Positions 30,121-41,752 of a stretch of DNA of 64,000 nt are shown piece by piece. The DNA is from Diphasiastrum complanatum. Lineage: Eukaryota > Streptophyta > Lycopodiopsida > Lycopodiales > Lycopodiaceae. The stretch's first letter is position 1. Each line of letters opens with the position of its first letter. The stretch spans positions 11,811,506 to 11,875,505 of the forward strand of contig CM055095.1 in NCBI GenBank assembly GCA_029204225.1, written 5' to 3'. Position numbers and translations under genes: made by a program. The notes beneath the pieces were generated by a model that was given only the letters and a program-made list of their open reading frames with translations, was not told where the DNA came from and did not search any database.

Positions 30121-32207
30121 CAATGCGGGTCCTTTTCTTGAGCCTTCTTAATCTCCTCCATGAGACCACTGTCAACCATAGTAAAGCTCATTTGATGCAG
30201 TATACGAGATAGTGCATCACCTTCCCTCTTCGGAAGCGAATTTCCAAATGAAATTCCTGCATCAGCTTGGCCCACCGAGCTTGGCAGCCCTTCAAATCTG
30301 GCTGAGTGCAAAAATACCTTAAAGTATGATGATCAGTGTACACATAAAACTCGGCGCCATATAAATAATGTCTCCACACCTTGAGCACATGTATAATCAC
30401 ATACAGCTCTTGCTCATGTGTAGGATATCTCTATTGAGCTGGTGTCAACTTCTTACTTTCAAAGGCTACTGGTCTACCCTCTTGGCTTAACACTGCACCT
30501 ACGGCAATGCCACTTGCATCCGTCTCTAGGTCAAAAGGTTTCTGGGTATCCACAATCTTGAGAACTGGAGCCGTGGCCACAGACTCCTTCAAGTTTTCAA
30601 AACGTTGCTGAGCTTCAGCATCCCATCGAACCACAATGTTGTTTTTTCTTAACTGGTCCATTAAAGGAGCAGCTATCCAGGAATAATTCCTAATGAACCA
30701 CCGGTAGAACTTACAAACGCCTAAGAAAGACTGTAATTGGCGTATATCGGCAGGCCTCAGCCACTTCTTAACCACAGCCACCATGGTTGGATCAACCGAA
30801 ATACCCTCAGCTGTCACTACGTGACCCAAATACTCGACACGAGTCTTACACAACTCTGTCTTCTGAGCATTGGCATACAAGACAGAAGCTTTACTGAAAA
30901 CCAATATATCGTCAATAAAATTGACGACAAACTTGCCCATATAGTCTCGCAAGACATCGTTCATGAGCATCATGAACGTGGCTGGGGCATTGGTTAACCC
31001 AAATGGCATAACGAAAAATTCATAATGACCGAAACGGGTTCGGAAGGCCGTCTTCTGGACGTCTTCATCTCGAATCCGTATTTGATGGTATCCACTTTTG
31101 AGATCTATCTTACTGAAAATGGTTGCACCTTGCAACGCATCCAGTAGATCATCAATCCTAGGCATCGGATACCTGTGCTTTACAGTGACCTTATTCAATC
31201 CCCTATAATCTACACATCCGGAAACTACCATCCTTTTTCTTAACAAGTAAAATAGGAGAGGCGAAAGGTGAATAACTTGGACGGATGTACTCCAACTTCA
31301 GATACTCCTCCAACATCTTTCTGACTTTTTCTTCCTCTTTTAGGCTCATCCTATAAGGAGGCCTACATACCGGACTTGCCCCTGGAAGCTCAATACGATG
31401 ATCAACGTTTCGATTAGGCGGCAATCCCTCTGGCATATTACTAATTAGCACGTGTTTGAACTGCGTGCGGATGGACTTCTCCAACTCACTTGCTGGGTCA
31501 CATCTAGACTGTAATGCAAATACATGTGCACTAGGGGATGCAAAAGTAAATGAAGCTTCTTGTGGTTTATTAGTGAGTGTGCTTATCTGATTATTACCAA
31601 CATAAGAATCAAAACTGGAATCAACATTCACATAACACAACCACAAATACTGAATCTCCATTCTCTTTATTTGCATATAGGTAACAAGAGGACCCTCAAC
31701 AGATGGTCTCTCCCCCTTTAAGACATGAGACATACCCTCACGCCCGAACTTATACACATGTGATTTAAAATCTATAGCGGGCTGCTTACTTGCATGCCAC
31801 CGCTTACCAAGTACAATATCAAACTTAGCTAGTTTAGTGATTTCAAAATCTAACTTCTCGGTATACGTCTGAATAGACAAAGACGCCCGAGAGATTCTTT
31901 CATCCCAAACCTCTGTTCCCTTACCATCTGGCATCTCAACAGTATACCGGTAATCAGATGGAACAGTAGCCAAGTGAAATTTCTTCACCACACGAGAATT
32001 GATGATATTATGCGAGGAACCGGTGTCAAATAAGACGAACACGTCATGACCTTCCAGTTTTCCCCTCATGCGTATCAGTTCACTATCTGGAAACTGATAA
32101 GCTTCCCGCGCTTTGGTGGACAAGAAACAAACTGGTGCCTCTGGAACAAGCTTCCGCACCGAAATAGTCATGACACGACGAGTGTCCTCATCATCACTTA
32201 CCAACAA
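30121..32207 (-). pseudogene. Gypsy element 1 protease, reverse transcriptase and RNase H
   Basis: Minus-strand order: aspartic protease (VLFDTGSSHNII), RT fingers (SPILLVKKKDGSFRMC), a frameshift at about 31205-31245, then DYRGLNKVTVKHRYPMPRID, the palm (GYHQIRIRDEDVQKTAF, MPFGLTNAPATF) and catalytic FIDD. The segment after FIDDILVFSKAS is shorter than usual by about 15 residues, an in-frame loss. The thumb (VEYLGHVVTAEGIS) and RNase H (DLETDASGIAVGAVLSQEGR) follow, with a stop at 30431 inside RNase H and then [15 protein letters not shown]. The order matches a chromovirus pol. Stops make it non-functional as it stands. Confidence 0.93.
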
Positions 32208-32234
32208 GTCATCCAGAATTTCCTCATCCTTGCC

Positions 32235-33319
32235 CTAATCTTGACGTTGCATAGTATGGAGCTTCTTGCCCGTACGTCGAGGACAATCTTTGAAAAGATG
32301 CTTGCCAAGACAGAAAAAACATAATCCGTCTTTCTTGGGCTTTTCCTTTTGCTCAGGACTGAGGGGAGACTTGTCGTAAGCACAACGAGCCATAGGAGAT
32401 CCCGCCCTGCGCTTCAAAGTCTGCTGCATCTGGATAGGATCCTTCTGCGAAAAGCCTTTCTGACCAGCTTGGCCAGACTTTCGCGAACCCTTCTTCTGAG
32501 GCCAGCTTGGCGCTCCAGATTCAGCCTTGGTGCGCACATTACCTTCAAAGTTGAGAGCTGTAGCAACTGCCTCTTCTAAGGTCTTGCACCTTTCATTAAG
32601 CACCAAAGGCCTCAACTCTTCACGAAGGCCAAATATGAACTTGTGGACTACCAGCCACTCGGGAATCTCTTCCGGAATCTTGATAAGTATCTCACGATAC
32701 CTGTCAGCATATTCCTGCACCATGTACTGCCTCTGACGATGCAAAAGCCAAGCATCCGTCGCACGCACATGCTCATGTGGAGGAATAAACTGAGCTCTAA
32801 AAGCTCGCTTAAACCCAAGCCAGGTGGATGGAGCCTGGTTAGACTTCAACAACTTGCGCCACCACCTGTCAGCAAAATCAGTGAAATGGTAAGCAGCTTT
32901 GCGGACCCGCCAACCCTCATCAGTTGGGGACCGTTTCAAATCAAAATACTCTTCCCACTTATGCAACCACTGATCTACAATATCAGTATTGCGTGGGGAG
33001 TGTTTCCATCGGAACGGGTAGGTTTAATATCTTTGTCTTCTGGATAGGGTGGAGGTAACATAGGACGAACAGCAGAAGACGGATAAGGTGGAGCATACTG
33101 CGAGGAAGACGCATAACCACCAGCTACCATCATTGCTCGCATCTCTGCGACGGTCTTTTCCACACTATCCATGTGAGCTTGCATAGAAGGGGAAGTACCA
33201 GCAGGCGAACGGGCAGCCACTGTAGGCGGATTATGGGCAGGACTAAGCACAGGGCTGGGTGGTGGTGATGGAAGAGCAACGGGTGGACGGAGCGGAATAT
33301 CAACTCTATCATCCTCCAT
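32235..33319 (-). pseudogene. Gypsy element 1 gag
   Basis: The ATG at 33319 ([10 protein letters not shown]) opens a Pro-rich N-terminal part followed by a short helix (SVEKTVAEMRAMM). A frameshift near 32970 leads to the capsid part (WLHKWEEYFDLKRSP, FADRWWRKLL, FIPPHEHVRATDAW, VHKFIFGLREELRP). A single CCHC zinc knuckle (CFFCLGKHLFKDC) ends it. A stop at 32235 separates it from the protease frame. The gag type (Retrotrans_gag) fits a chromovirus. Confidence 0.88.
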
Positions 33320-33360
33320 TATGAAACACAACAAAGACAGCACGGAATCAAGCTAAAGAT

Positions 33361-33411
33361 TACCACCCCCGTGCCCCGCCAAAGACTTGTGACCCTCTTG
33401 GTCACCCCGGC
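33361..33411 (-). mobile_element. Remnant of the 5' LTR of gypsy element 1
   Basis: About 50 bp (GTGCCCCGCCAAAGAC, then GACCCTCTTGGTCA) match 28445-28495. The LTR stops where the RT frame of plus-strand element 3 begins. A TGGTAATC(T)TTAGC sequence on the minus strand at about 33350-33363 could be a decayed primer site. Confidence 0.65.
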
Positions 33412-35810
33412 CACTTTCCAACAGATGATGAACGATATTCTTCGTCCATATCTAGGAAAGTTTGTGGTGGTGTATTTGGACGACATATTAATTTATAGTC
33501 GGACCCTTGAAGAGCATGAAGAGCATCTTCGTATTGTCTTAGATCTGCTAAGGTAAGAAAAGCTCTATGCTAAGGAGTCGAAGTGTGAGTTCTTTCAAAC
33601 TAAACTCAAATACCTGGGCCATGTCATATCGGATAAAGGTCTTGAAATCGATTATGACAAAGTCCGTAAGGTGCAAGAATGGCCGAGACCTTTGACAATT
33701 CGTGATGTGAAATCCTTTTTGGGCTTCACAGGATTCTTTCACAGGTTTATTTTGGACTATGCCTTAATAGCATTGCCCTTGACGAACGTTCTTAAGGGGG
33801 TGAAGAAAAAATGTAGCCGCAGAAAAAGTTCATTGATAACGTGGACGGAAATGAATGAGAGTTTTGAGACTCTCAAGCACTGTGCTTCTAGGGCTCCAAT
33901 TTTGCATATTGTCGATCCTAACCGGCCCTTTGTGGTTGATACGGATGCTAGCGACTTTGTTGTTGGAGCGGTCCTTTATCAGGACGGTAGACCAGTTGCT
34001 TTTGAAAGCAAGAAGCTGGGTCCTTGCAGTCATTCACGCGTTAAAAATCTGGAGGCATTATCTTTATGGTGCCAGATTTACGGTAATGATTGATCACCAA
34101 TCCCTTAAGTATATCTGTGATGCTAAGGACCTTTGTGGCCGTAAGGCTAGATGGTTGGAACTCATTCAGGAGTTTGTCTTCAACATTAAGTATCGTAAAG
34201 GTACGTCGAACTGTGTTGCCGATGCCTCGAGCCGAATTGGAGAAATTAATCAGTTATGCTTTGCTGAGATCCAATCTGATTTGTATCTTTCACTACGGGA
34301 TCTTTGTCGAACCGATAGGTTTTTTGGTCGCATCTGGCTAGATGTCTTGACAGGAAATTCTAGATCTAGTGATGACCTTGGGATGCAGGATCCCAAGCAA
34401 TCCCGTAATGATAAGTTACTTGAAGAATATTCCATAAGGAATGGCCTGCTTTTCCGAAAGGGAAAGGTTTGTGTGCCGGATAGGGAAGACTTGCGGGCCC
34501 AAATCCTGCAGCAGTGTCATGACAACCCTTGTGCTGGTCACCCAGGCATACAGAGGACACTTGACCTTGTTAGGCAAAATTTCTTCTGGCCTAAGATGAA
34601 AGGTCATGTGGAGGCATACGTTCAAAGTTGTGAACAATGCCAACAAAACAAAGCAGAAAGACTCAAAGTTGCGGGTCTTTTACATCCCTTGGAAATTCCC
34701 AATAAGAAATGGGAAAGTATTTCAATGGATTTTGTGGTTGGACTCCCCCCCGGAGTGATCACGATGCCATTTGGGTGGTGGTTGACAGGCTAACTAAGAT
34801 GGCGCAATTTATACCAACTAAGTTAACTGTCAAGGCATCTGAACTAGCCCAGCTTTTCGTTGAAAAGTTGTTCAGATTGTATGGTTTGCCGAATGATATT
34901 GTTAGTGATCGCGACTCCAAGTTCACTGGCAGGTTCTGGCAAGCAGTTTTTAAAAAACTTAAAACAACCCTTAGTCTTAGTTCTTCGGATCACCCAAAAT
35001 CTGATGGGCAGACAGAACGAGTCAACCAGACGTTGGAGGATATGCTTAGAGCATACGTTTCTCACCGACAGTCTGATTGGGAAAAGTATCTCCCTTTAGC
35101 TGAGTTCGCGCACAATAGTGCTAAGCATTCTGCCACCGGATTCAGTCCTTTTATGCTGATGTATGGCTTTCAGCCACATTCTCCAGTTTCGGTCGGTCTC
35201 AAAGGTCTCAAGGTGCAAGCTGCAGTAGATTTCCTGCAAGATATGCAAGAAATGCTGCTAGTGGCCAAGGAAAGCATGAAAACCGCTCAGGATAGAGCTC
35301 AGTTTTATGCTAACCGCGGTCGATCACCTCGGGATATTGAGGTCGGAACCTGGGTGTATCTTAAAATCCCTAAGGATTCGAAGGTACTCCGGACGGGAAA
35401 ATGCCATAAGCTATCTCCTTGATATAGCGGACCTGATAAGGTTGTAAAGAAAATCAGCCCGGTCGCATATCAGCTAGATCTTCCGATTGGGGTTGGGGTT
35501 CCATGTAAGTCATTTAAAAGAACGACTTAGTAGGAAGGATTCCCTAATTTCGGAAGGTGAACTAGTTGAGCTCGAGGATCTGTCTACCTTTGTGCCTAAT
35601 GTACCTGAAAAAGTTGTGGACGTTCGTCATCATTCGAGAAACCGTTTGGTTTCTGAAATTCTCGTACGTTGGAAAGGTAAGACAGATGACGAGGACACTT
35701 GGGAAAGAGAATTTAAGACTGAACTTCCCTGGCTTGCTCCCATTAGGAGGAGATTCTTAAAGGGGGAGGGAATCTTACGTACCCATAAGGGTACGCAACA
35801 GGAAACTTGA
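33412..35810 (+). pseudogene. Gypsy element 3 pol, 5'-truncated
   Basis: The element begins inside the RT palm ([20 protein letters not shown], catalytic YLDD); gag, protease and RT fingers are absent. The plus-strand order is thumb (YLGHVISDKGLEID), RNase H (VDTDASDFVVGAVLYQDGR; frameshift near 34020), integrase zinc part (HDNPCAGHPGIQ, CEQC), first Asp (SMDFVVGLPP), a frameshift near 34750, second Asp (VSDRDSKFTG) and Glu (HPKSDGQTERVN). The GTWVYLKIP tail and a stop near 35420 follow, then a chromodomain-like end (EILVRWKGKTDDEDTWE). All three catalytic residues of integrase are kept, but two shifts and several stops break it. Confidence 0.92.
35759..35770 (+). other. Polypurine tract of gypsy element 3
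   Basis: AAAGGGGGAGGG lies inside the last codons of the chromodomain frame, just before the LTR. Confidence 0.8.
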
Positions 35811-36100
35811 GGTGACGGTCTCAGTTATGGGACGGAACGCTGATCTGGAGCTATAGGTCTTTTGGGTGCCATGTGTCAATGTTTCATTGGCACACGGTGA
35901 CTCGTTGTTATGGACCCGCGTCAGTGTGCACAACTGCCACGTGTCGTTAGTCATGCGTGACTCCTATGGAGGGAGATGACCCACCTGGACTATGTATATA
36001 GAGGTGGATCTCCATGAGCTGGGCATTCATTCTCTCCTGGAGAATGAAGAGCTCTTCCACTGGTGGTCAGGTCTGGACGAGTATCTAGGCCTCAGGATGT
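35773..36100 (+). mobile_element. 3' LTR of gypsy element 3
   Basis: It starts T(C)TTACGTACCCATAAGGG directly after the polypurine tract. About 115 bp recur inverted at 41639-41752, where the start is the regular TGTTACG. A TATA-like TATGTATATAGAGG lies at 35991. The right end is not certain. Confidence 0.7.
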
Positions 36101-36448
36101 AGGTAGGTGAGGGTCGAGGGTAAGGCATGGTGGTATGGGACACCATGGCTTACTTGAGATCCGAGCTTGCTTGATGGTGGTCTGTAGCTCCAGTGACGGG
36201 GGTGAGGTGGCAGTACCTCTATGGTTGGGTGGTATCGTAGCGTTTGTCACTTGTTTGTACTTTAGCAATGACCGGCATGACGATGGGGATCCTAACAAGC
36301 ACCCACTTAACCCTGACCCTTTCCTAACGTCGACACATGGCGAACCCCATGCACAATTGACACTTGCCACTTGGCAGTACCCTGCACATTGGAAAGCGAG
36401 TAGGACCGTCCGACCCGTGTCACTCATGCATTGGACCAAGTGTCCCAA
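36101..36448. other. Junction zone between two LTRs
   Basis: It lies between the element 3 LTR and the part of the element 2 LTR confirmed by its inverted partner. It is probably the rest of one or both LTRs. The overlapping frames on both strands are not genes. Confidence 0.4.
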
Positions 36449-36685
36449 TGAGCATATGACACGTGTCCCGTTGACCGGTCAACTCTTCTACTTTTTAGGA
36501 GGTCAGTCCAGCAGCCTCTAAATTAAGATCCAGTACCCTATACCAAATATAAGCAGGACAACAAGCTACTAGAAACTTGCTATTTACATTTTTACAAAAC
36601 ACCACAGGCCGGTGTGAGCCATTAATATTTACAAATTTACAAGTCTGACGTGTTCACACTTAGGCAGGAATATAAATACATAACA
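36449..36685 (-). mobile_element. 3' LTR of gypsy element 2
   Basis: On the minus strand it begins TGTTATGTATTTATATTCC next to a polypurine tract (GAGGAGGGAAGG, 36687-36699) and follows element 2 pol. It matches 27765-28107 in inverted orientation. The confirmed part ends near 36449; the LTR may extend further left. Confidence 0.8.
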
Positions 36686-36697
36686 TTCCTTCCCTCC

Positions 36698-37249
36698 TCA
36701 AGGAACATTGTCCGCGATGGTAAAAGAAGGGTACTGTGCATGCAAAGCAAGCCGTCTCTCTCTCCGGTCCAATACTCTGTCAGGTCCGTGCATCACCTCT
36801 TCATGCTCCTGAAACAATACAAGTCCATCGGTTAGCAAGTTATCACCCTCGTGTAAAACCCTCTTCAAGCGTGAAACATGAAAAATAGGATGAACTTTAC
36901 AATCCCGAGGCAACGCTAGTTTATAAGTAACATCATTAAGCTTTTTAACTATTTTCCAAGGTCCACAATAACGCGGAGATAACTTGTAATACTTCCCTGT
37001 CTTAAGAGAAGTTGAGTCCTTTGGAATCAGGAGAAACACCATGTCTCCTTCCTCGACCTCTCTTGGTGTGCGATCCCGATCAACAAATGTCTTTGCGCGA
37101 TCCATCGCTTGTTTCACATTTTTCTTGGCTAACTCAAGCATCTGTACCATGTGAGTTAGAAAGTCAACAACACTAGGCACTCTATGAGGTATCCCTACCG
37201 TAATTGGACTAGCTGGCCTAAAACCATAATTCAATTCGAAAGGACTCAT
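36698..37249 (-). pseudogene. Gypsy element 2 integrase tail with deleted chromodomain
   Basis: A clean 183-codon frame: FELNYGFRPASPITVGIPHR, a helix rich in Lys, GDMVFLLIPKDSTSLKTGKY, then GPWKIVKKLNDVTYKLALP and VHPIFHVSRLKRVLHEGD. The chromodomain entry (PDRVLDRRERRL) jumps straight to the last helix (AQYPSFTIAD). Compared with element 1, about 25 residues are lost in frame: the aromatic-cage and beta-strand core (YLVTWKG...ATWE). The stop is close to the polypurine tract. Confidence 0.9.
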
Positions 37250-37942
37250 CTAAGTTGAAGCATTCTTTTTATCATTATAAGCAAACTCCAACAATGGCAA
37301 ATATCTCTCCCATTGTGTTTGCTTAACACTCACGTACGCCCTAAGCATGTCCTCCATGGTTTGGTTAACTCTCACCATCCGTTTCAGGGTGATCAGTACT
37401 ACTCATTCTCAACTGCACCTCAAGCTTATCCATTACGGCAATCCAAAAGTGACCCGTAAAGCGTGGATCTCTATCAAACACTATGGATGATGGTAACCCG
37501 TGAAGTCTGAATAGACATGCTGTATAAATAGATGAGCTACCCCAGGTGCATCAATCTTAATATGGGTTGGAATGAAATGAGCCATTTTTGTGAGTCTGTC
37601 AACCACAACCATTATGGTATCATGATGAAGCTACGTACGAGGCAAGTGTGTAATAAAGTCCATCGATACACTCTCCCATCTTCCCTCTGGAGTAGGCAAG
37701 GGGTGTAACGATCCAGGAACTTTAATCCTTTCGACTTTGTTAACTTGACACTTAGTACAATGTGTCACATAACTATGGACATCGTTATTAATCTTAGGCC
37801 ACCAGAAACTACGTTGGATCAACTCACAAGTCTTAATAACACCAGGATGACCTGCACTAGGGCTATCATGACAGGAATGCAAGATTTTCCTACGCAGCTC
37901 CTCACAAGTTGGAATTGAGAAATTTGCCATTCCTCTTAACAA
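37250..37942 (-). pseudogene. Gypsy element 2 integrase core, degraded
   Basis: Minus strand: zinc-binding part (CHDSPSAGHPGVIKTCELIQ, HCTKC), then PEGRWESVSMDFITHL with the first Asp intact. A stop near 37631 follows. Downstream, VVDRLTKMAHFIPTHI and NQTMEDMLRAYVSVKQTQWE can be read only with several shifts and stops; the second Asp motif (VSDRDP) is unreadable. Confidence 0.85.
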
Positions 37943-38152
37943 AACTATCTTCTATGGTATAGTTAAGATAAGTGCGAACAAAGGGAATAGAGCTCTCCTC
38001 CTGAGACTCTGCATGGCCATGACTCACCTCAAGCTCCACTTTCTTACACTGAGGATCCTCTAGGCCTTCTTTATCTCAACCAGTAGGTCATTTTCAACGA
38101 CCACAAATGGCATTTGATACACTATTCGAGACAATGCATCAGCTACCCTATT

Positions 38153-39470
38153 TTATGCCCCTTTCTTATACCGAATTTCCATCTGAAATTCTTGCATAAG
38201 TTCAGACCATCTCGCCTGTTGGCCTCTGAGATCGGGCTGTTTGTAGAAATACCTCAAGGTATCATGATCATTGTACACATAAAACTCGGATCCGTACAAA
38301 TAATGCCTCCACACCTTTAACACATGGATTATGGCAAACAACTCTTTCTCATGAGTTGGGTAATTCCGCTGTGCCGAGGTGAGCTTCTTGCTCTCAAAGG
38401 CTACAGGCCTTCCCTCCTGCATCAGCACTGCCCCCAAAACAATGTCACTCGCATCCATATCAAGGATATAGGGTTTTAGAGGGTCAACAATTTTTAGAGT
38501 GACACACTCAGCGATAACTTGCTTTAACTGATCAAAACTCGCTTGCTGCAGTTCAGTCCACTCACCAAACTTGTTCTTTTGAGTTAGATCTGTCAAAGGT
38601 GTTGCGATACGGGAGTAATTCTTAACATATTTTCTATAAAACACCGCCAATTCTACAAAAGACTTCAATGCTGTTAAATCAGCTGGCACATGCCACACAA
38701 TGATCACTTTGATGGTTAAATTATTTAACTTTTTAAAGTCACCACACAAACGTGTGCCGCCATCCTTTTTACTAACTAAAAGGATTGGTGCTCCCCAAGG
38801 GGACTTACTCGTATGTGGCCCATCCTAAGGAGTTCTTGTAACTGCTTAGAAATTTCATCCTCTTCCTTGATGCTAACCCTGTATGGAAAAAGAGATACAG
38901 GTTGGCTTCCAGGAAGCAACTCTATCTGATGGTCAACACTCCTTTGGGGAGGTAGGCCATCAGGAGTTTATCAGGCAAAACATCGCTATAATCTTGCCTA
39001 AGTTTGTTAAATATTAATCCTTCAGGTGAGTTAACACTTAAGGGATTATTTACAGACATATTCAAAGGCAAATGCGATAAATCAATATTTAGACTCTGGA
39101 CTGCATGGTCATCCACATAAATTTCATCTTTCAAAAAACAAAGATAAACTTTATTACCAGAATCTTTCAAATATTCTACAACTTCTAAAGCAGAAGCCAA
39201 AGGATCAAAAGGCCTATTTACATCGCCTTTTAGCTCAACCAACAAGCCTTTATGCAAAAAAGAAATACTATGAGTAACATAAACTTTTCTTGAAGACTCG
39301 TTTTTAGAATAAAACCATTCTTTTCCTAAGATTATGTCTACGCTATCCAAGTTCATAATATGAAAATCTAGCGGTTCAACATAATCTTGAATTTGAAGCG
39401 GCAGCTAAGGAACAAGCTGATCCCAAGCTTGTCGATCTTCCCCCGACGCCATTTTCACCACATACAAGTG
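38153..39470 (-). pseudogene. Gypsy element 2 protease-RNase H region lacking the RT palm
   Basis: The protease C-terminal half (VDIILGKEWFYSKNESSRK) is joined to an RT lead (LRQDYSDVLPDKLL), then a broken RT fingers segment at 38750-38930. After [12 protein letters not shown] the frame passes directly to the thumb ([20 protein letters not shown]) and RNase H ([38 protein letters not shown]). About 150 residues of palm, including the catalytic YxDD, are absent, so this copy cannot encode reverse transcriptase. Confidence 0.88.
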
Positions 39471-39571
39471 ATTACTTGGCGCGGTAGCCGCTCTGAGCTT
39501 CTGCACCAGTTTAGCATTTATGAAGTTATGTGTGGAACCATCATCAAACAGAACAGTCACAGCTTGGCGTC

Positions 39572-40630
39572 CTACACATTCATACGAATGAGATCATGGG
39601 GGCCAAAAACAGTTGTATTAAAACAACAATTCTTGCAACTAGTGCCATCCTTAAAGGATAAATCAACAAAAGAAATACTAGAATTACCTGGCGCTTTAAA
39701 AGATTTAGGTTGCCCGCCAGATTTCTTTTGCTTTTTCTTTGAGCAATCTTTTGAAAGATGCCCCTTCTCCATGCAGGAGAAGCACAACCCGCCGGTTCTC
39801 GCCTTGTCGTAGTCGGCGCGCTCCAATTTGACGCGCTTTTTCCCGCCTTAGGAACCGGTGTCCGCCGCCTTGTCTCTACCCCGCTTCTTGAAAAATGTCT
39901 TTTCTTTCAGATCAGCCTTGGGCAAAGCCTGCTCCTTGCGAGAGGCAAAATGAGCGTCATCGAAGATTTTCACAAAGCGAACCACATCTTTGATTGTCTG
40001 CGGTTGGTTACGCCGCACTTCTAGCTGAAATTCCTTTGGAAGCCCCAAGATAAAATGTAACTTTAACAGGATAGGATCGATTCGCGAGGCGAATCGAGGC
40101 AAATTTTCTTGGAATTCCTGGATATAGGCATCTAACGGCCTAGTACCCATCTGCATGGTGGCAAAACGCCGCCAATGCTCAAAATCATCCAACACTGGAA
40201 GAAAAGCCGATTTAAAAGCTTCTTGAAAGGCGTCCCATGTAGAAGGGGCAGTAGCCCTCTCCTTTAGATCCTACCACCATGTAAACGCCTTTCCGCGTAA
40301 AAACATGAGAGCAAAAGCGATCTTCGTACTGTCAAGCGCATCGTGCATGGAAAAATGACTATTCCATCGATCTAGCCACGACAATACTACATCGAGAAGC
40401 CGGTCTTCCTTTTCACCCGAAAAGAATTCCGGATTAAACATTGGATATATGCCAACGGACCGCGAGTGCGTCGAAGAACACCACTCTTGCTCGGCTGCGG
40501 CATGCTTGGCCTGCATTTCTAAAATTTGATTCTGCAGCATATTTAGGGCCTGAACAAGCTGGTTAGTGTCTACATCAGGAGGAGGAGGTGGTGAAGACGG
40601 TCCTTGACCCGAGGGCATAACAGGGTCCAT
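39572..40630 (-). pseudogene. Gypsy element 2 gag
   Basis: The ATG at 40630 (MDPVMPSGQGPSSPPPPPDV) starts a Pro-rich N-terminus with a heptad-like helix (QALNMLQNQILEMQAKHAA). The capsid part reads FFSGEKEDRLLDVVLSWLDR, FLRGKAFTWW, then a stop at 40271. It continues with STWDAFQEAFKSAF and LHFILGLPKEFQLEV. A stop near 39848 precedes the basic part and a CCHC knuckle (CFSCMEKGHLSKDC). It is distinct in sequence from the element 1 gag, so the two belong to different families. Confidence 0.88.
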
Positions 40631-41638
40631 GGCGCACTAAGGAAGAAGGCAAAGAAAAAACTGCAAGGGCTTCGCAACAAAAGGACTTAGAGAACTTGAG
40701 ACCACTACTCAAGGAGACTAAGCCACAATAAGCACCTCAATGATGGAAATGGAGCCTATACCCCCCCCATCCCACTTCTTTTCCTTCTTAAAAAGGCCTT
40801 GCCAGGTGGCGGGCCTTATGGTCTCCACCTAGCAAGCACATGGGCACCTAAAACAAGTGGTATTCCTATATGGGGTCCACCTACCCTCAACTCACCCTCT
40901 TTACGCCACCTCACCCAAGGGTCACTTGGGTCACGTCCCACCCAACTTTTGGGTCACCACCCTGACCTCATGGCCTTATGGCCTAAAGATACACCTAAAT
41001 CTCCTCTAAGGCTTGTCCTTAGGCAAAGGAGAAAGTGCAGGTACAATTGTACGTTCATGAGGAGGAGGTAGAGGAAAAAAACATCAAATTTCCTCCCCAA
41101 ACGAGAAAAGGATGAAGGATTTACCAATTTTTCTTGGTGTGTAGGTGGAAGATTACAAAGAGGAGGATTAAGCCCAAGAAAGAGGCTAAGAAAAACAAGA
41201 AAAAGAGTACACAGGTCTGTACCTACAGCAGGTACAGCTTGCAAGTACAATTGTGTACTTTTATTTTATTTCTCCTCCCCTTTCTTAAAAATTTGATAAA
41301 GCAATTCAAAGTTTACAAAAGCTTTTATTTAAAAAAAAACTTTGAGACTAAGTTTTATAATCTAGTATAAAAAACTTTGTAAACTAGGATAGCGTTTAGA
41401 TTAAAAGTTAAACAATAAAAGCTTTGAAACAAAGTTTCAAAGTTTATTATGTACTTTACAAGTACAAACATCTTTTAATCATGTTCAAAGATTACGTTGA
41501 CTAACAAGGCTTTAATCTTTTGCTTTACGTTGAGAAAACCAAAGCCCTATTAGCTTTGCTAATTTTCTCAACATGTTTAGGTGTAGTGTACTTCTGAAGT
41601 ACAAAAATCCTTTACAAGCCAAGAATTAATGCCCTTGT
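40631..41638. other. Unassigned region right of gypsy element 2
   Basis: A 5' LTR of element 2 is expected here but no TGTTATG...copy was found. GCAGGTACA...GTACAATTGT occurs twice (about 41037 and 41228). An AAGCTTTTATT / AATAAAAGCTTT inverted pair lies at about 41318 and 41417. No gene was recognised. Confidence 0.35.
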
Positions 41639-41752
41639 CACCGCGTGCCAATGAAACATTGACACGTGGCACCCAAAAGACCTATAGCTCCAGATCAGCG
41701 TTCCGTCCCATAACTGAGACCGTCACCTCCGTACCCTTATGGGTACGTAACA
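41639..41752 (-). mobile_element. Gypsy element 3-type LTR fragment
   Basis: The minus strand starts TGTTACGTACCCATAAGGG and matches 35773-35895 in inverted orientation with few differences. It ends abruptly near 41639 and has no element body beside it. Confidence 0.8.

Noticed and set aside
36092-36521. Open frames of over 115 codons on both strands
   Set aside because: They lie in the LTR junction between gypsy elements 3 and 2; mirrored frames in GC-rich LTR DNA, no motif.
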